Shown here: positions 63,323-64,000 of the stretch, in pieces | Layout of the letters: every line of letters begins with the position of its first letter | Position numbering within the stretch: the stretch's first letter is position 1 | NCBI RefSeq assembly: GCF_017255415.1 | Contig: NZ_JAFJZZ010000001.1 | Coordinates: forward strand, 496,001-560,000 | DNA length: 64,000 bases | Direction of reading: 5' to 3' | Source: Clostridium aminobutyricum | GTDB lineage: Bacteria; Bacillota; Clostridia; Peptostreptococcales; Anaerovoracaceae | Translations under genes and position numbers: made by a program | The notes under the pieces: model-generated | Databases searched by the model: none | Seen by the model: only the letters and a program-made list of their open reading frames with translations | What the model was told of the DNA's origin: nothing

Positions 63323-64000
63323 TTAATATTTCCTTAATGCATCATAAAAAGGGCATACATAAACCAGCTTACCTTTGTCATATTTATAGACATCGTAATG
63401 GACCTCTTTAGTTAAATCTTCAAACGCAACTTCAATGTAATTTGAATACGCAGAATCGACATTGCCCATATTCCCCATATATTCGGACCAAGTGGCCCCA
63501 AGCCTGCTCTTCACATCAATATATTTCAACGTTCCGTCTATCAGATCATAGATACCGATATTTCTTTTATCTCCCTTCTGGTATACGATTATTTCCAGCT
63601 GGTTGTCATTATCCAGATCCTTCTCTTCCGTCATATACTGAACATCCAATACGATCAAATTGTTTCCATCTTCTTTTACAATAGAATACTGAATATGGGT
63701 TTCTCCCGGCTTATCACTTATCACCTCTTTTTTCCAATTATCAATACTCGGTAAAGTTTCTTGTGTTGTTTGCTCTTGCGATACGGAACTAATCCTTGGC
63801 GTTCCTTTTATTTTATTAATAACAGCTTCTGCGTTATCTTCTTTTATATCTTTCACGAGTACCACAAATTCATCCGTTGTAATCTGACTCCACAATTTAT
63901 TCGTACAGATCAACTCGTCACCAACCCATATCGATAAAAATCCCGGCGCAGCCACATATTTATAGGTTTTCTCATTCAGAGTCTTCTGCCCTTCATCCGT
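63323..64000 (-). CDS. Unknown protein, 5' truncated at the window edge
   Basis: The frame is open to the right edge (start lies beyond 64000); 225 residues are visible, ending YDALRKY. No family is recognised. It has a polar linker rich in Gln and Thr (SVSQEQTTQETLPS) and then a beta-rich part with DLDNDNQLEIIVY, which resembles the calcium-type loop of FG-GAP/VCBS repeats in extracellular proteins. This hints at a secreted or membrane-anchored protein. The missing N-terminus would decide. Confidence 0.6.
   Translation of the reverse strand, partial: TDEGQKTLNEKTYKYVAAPGFLSIWVGDELICTNKLWSQITTDEFVVLVKDIKEDNAEAVINKIKGTPRISSVSQEQTTQETLPSIDNWKKEVISDKPGETHIQYSIVKEDGNNLIVLDVQYMTEEKDLDNDNQLEIIVYQKGDKRNIGIYDLIDGTLKYIDVKSRLGATWSEYMGNMGNVDSAYSNYIEVAFEDLTKEVHYDVYKYDKGKLVYVCPFYDALRKY

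Overview
The window looks like chromosomal DNA of an anaerobic, endospore-forming Clostridia-type Firmicute. It carries the spore genes gpr and spoIIP, the lepA-hemW-hrcA-grpE-dnaK-dnaJ block with a CIRCE operator, strong Shine-Dalgarno sites (SDs), classic TTGACA-N17-TATAAT promoters and low to moderate GC. Species is not assigned.

Layout. 1-2.5 kb: the end of a Zn/Cd/Pb-type P1B ATPase and an acyl-CoA thioesterase. 2.5-31 kb: a large sulfur-metabolism region. It holds two Rrf2 regulators (one CymR-like), a LarE-type sulfur transferase, two gamma-family transsulfuration PLP enzymes, a cysteine desulfurase, CysK, a methyltransferase/cystathionine-lyase fusion with an MccA-like partner, a LysR regulator with an alpha/beta hydrolase, an MCP (chemotaxis receptor), and a DUF2325 protein. 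A long operon follows: an amino-acid-type ABC importer, two successive nitrogenase-like D/K pairs, a NifB-like radical SAM protein, a NifX-like protein, a NifH-like reductase and a MATE transporter. Two tiny YezD-like genes end the region. At least ten copies of a box (core TAAACATATANGAATA) sit at or just after the promoters of eight transcription units here. They tie the nitrogenase-like operon to cysteine/methionine enzymes rather than to nitrogen fixation.

31-38.5 kb: two paralogous APC permeases, one behind a tandem glycine riboswitch and one divergent from a MocR-type regulator, then RarD-like and YkvI-like transporters. 38.5-52.5 kb: core genes (rpsT, gpr, spoIIP, lepA, hemW, glpK, hrcA-grpE-dnaK-dnaJ) with a possible spore-surface protein, a 46-residue membrane peptide and several candidate structured RNAs. 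52.6-62 kb: a visibly GC-richer block with two sister histidine kinases, an OmpR-type response regulator, a DUF2442 protein and a 1532-residue SLH/BspA-repeat surface protein. 62-64 kb: an AraC-GyrI regulator, tRNA-Ser(CGA) and a truncated unknown gene.

Working model. A CymR-like regulator represses the sulfur genes when cysteine is plentiful. On sulfur limitation the cell would make cysteine from sulfide (CysK) and from methionine/homocysteine (methyltransferase, MccA, MccB). It would also import an amino-acid-like sulfur compound by the ABC system and process it with a NifH-driven nitrogenase-like reductase carrying a NifB-derived cofactor. The last step is inference. The closest described precedent I know is methylthio-alkane reductase, but two D/K pairs beside an importer, NifB, NifX and NifH make this arrangement unusual.
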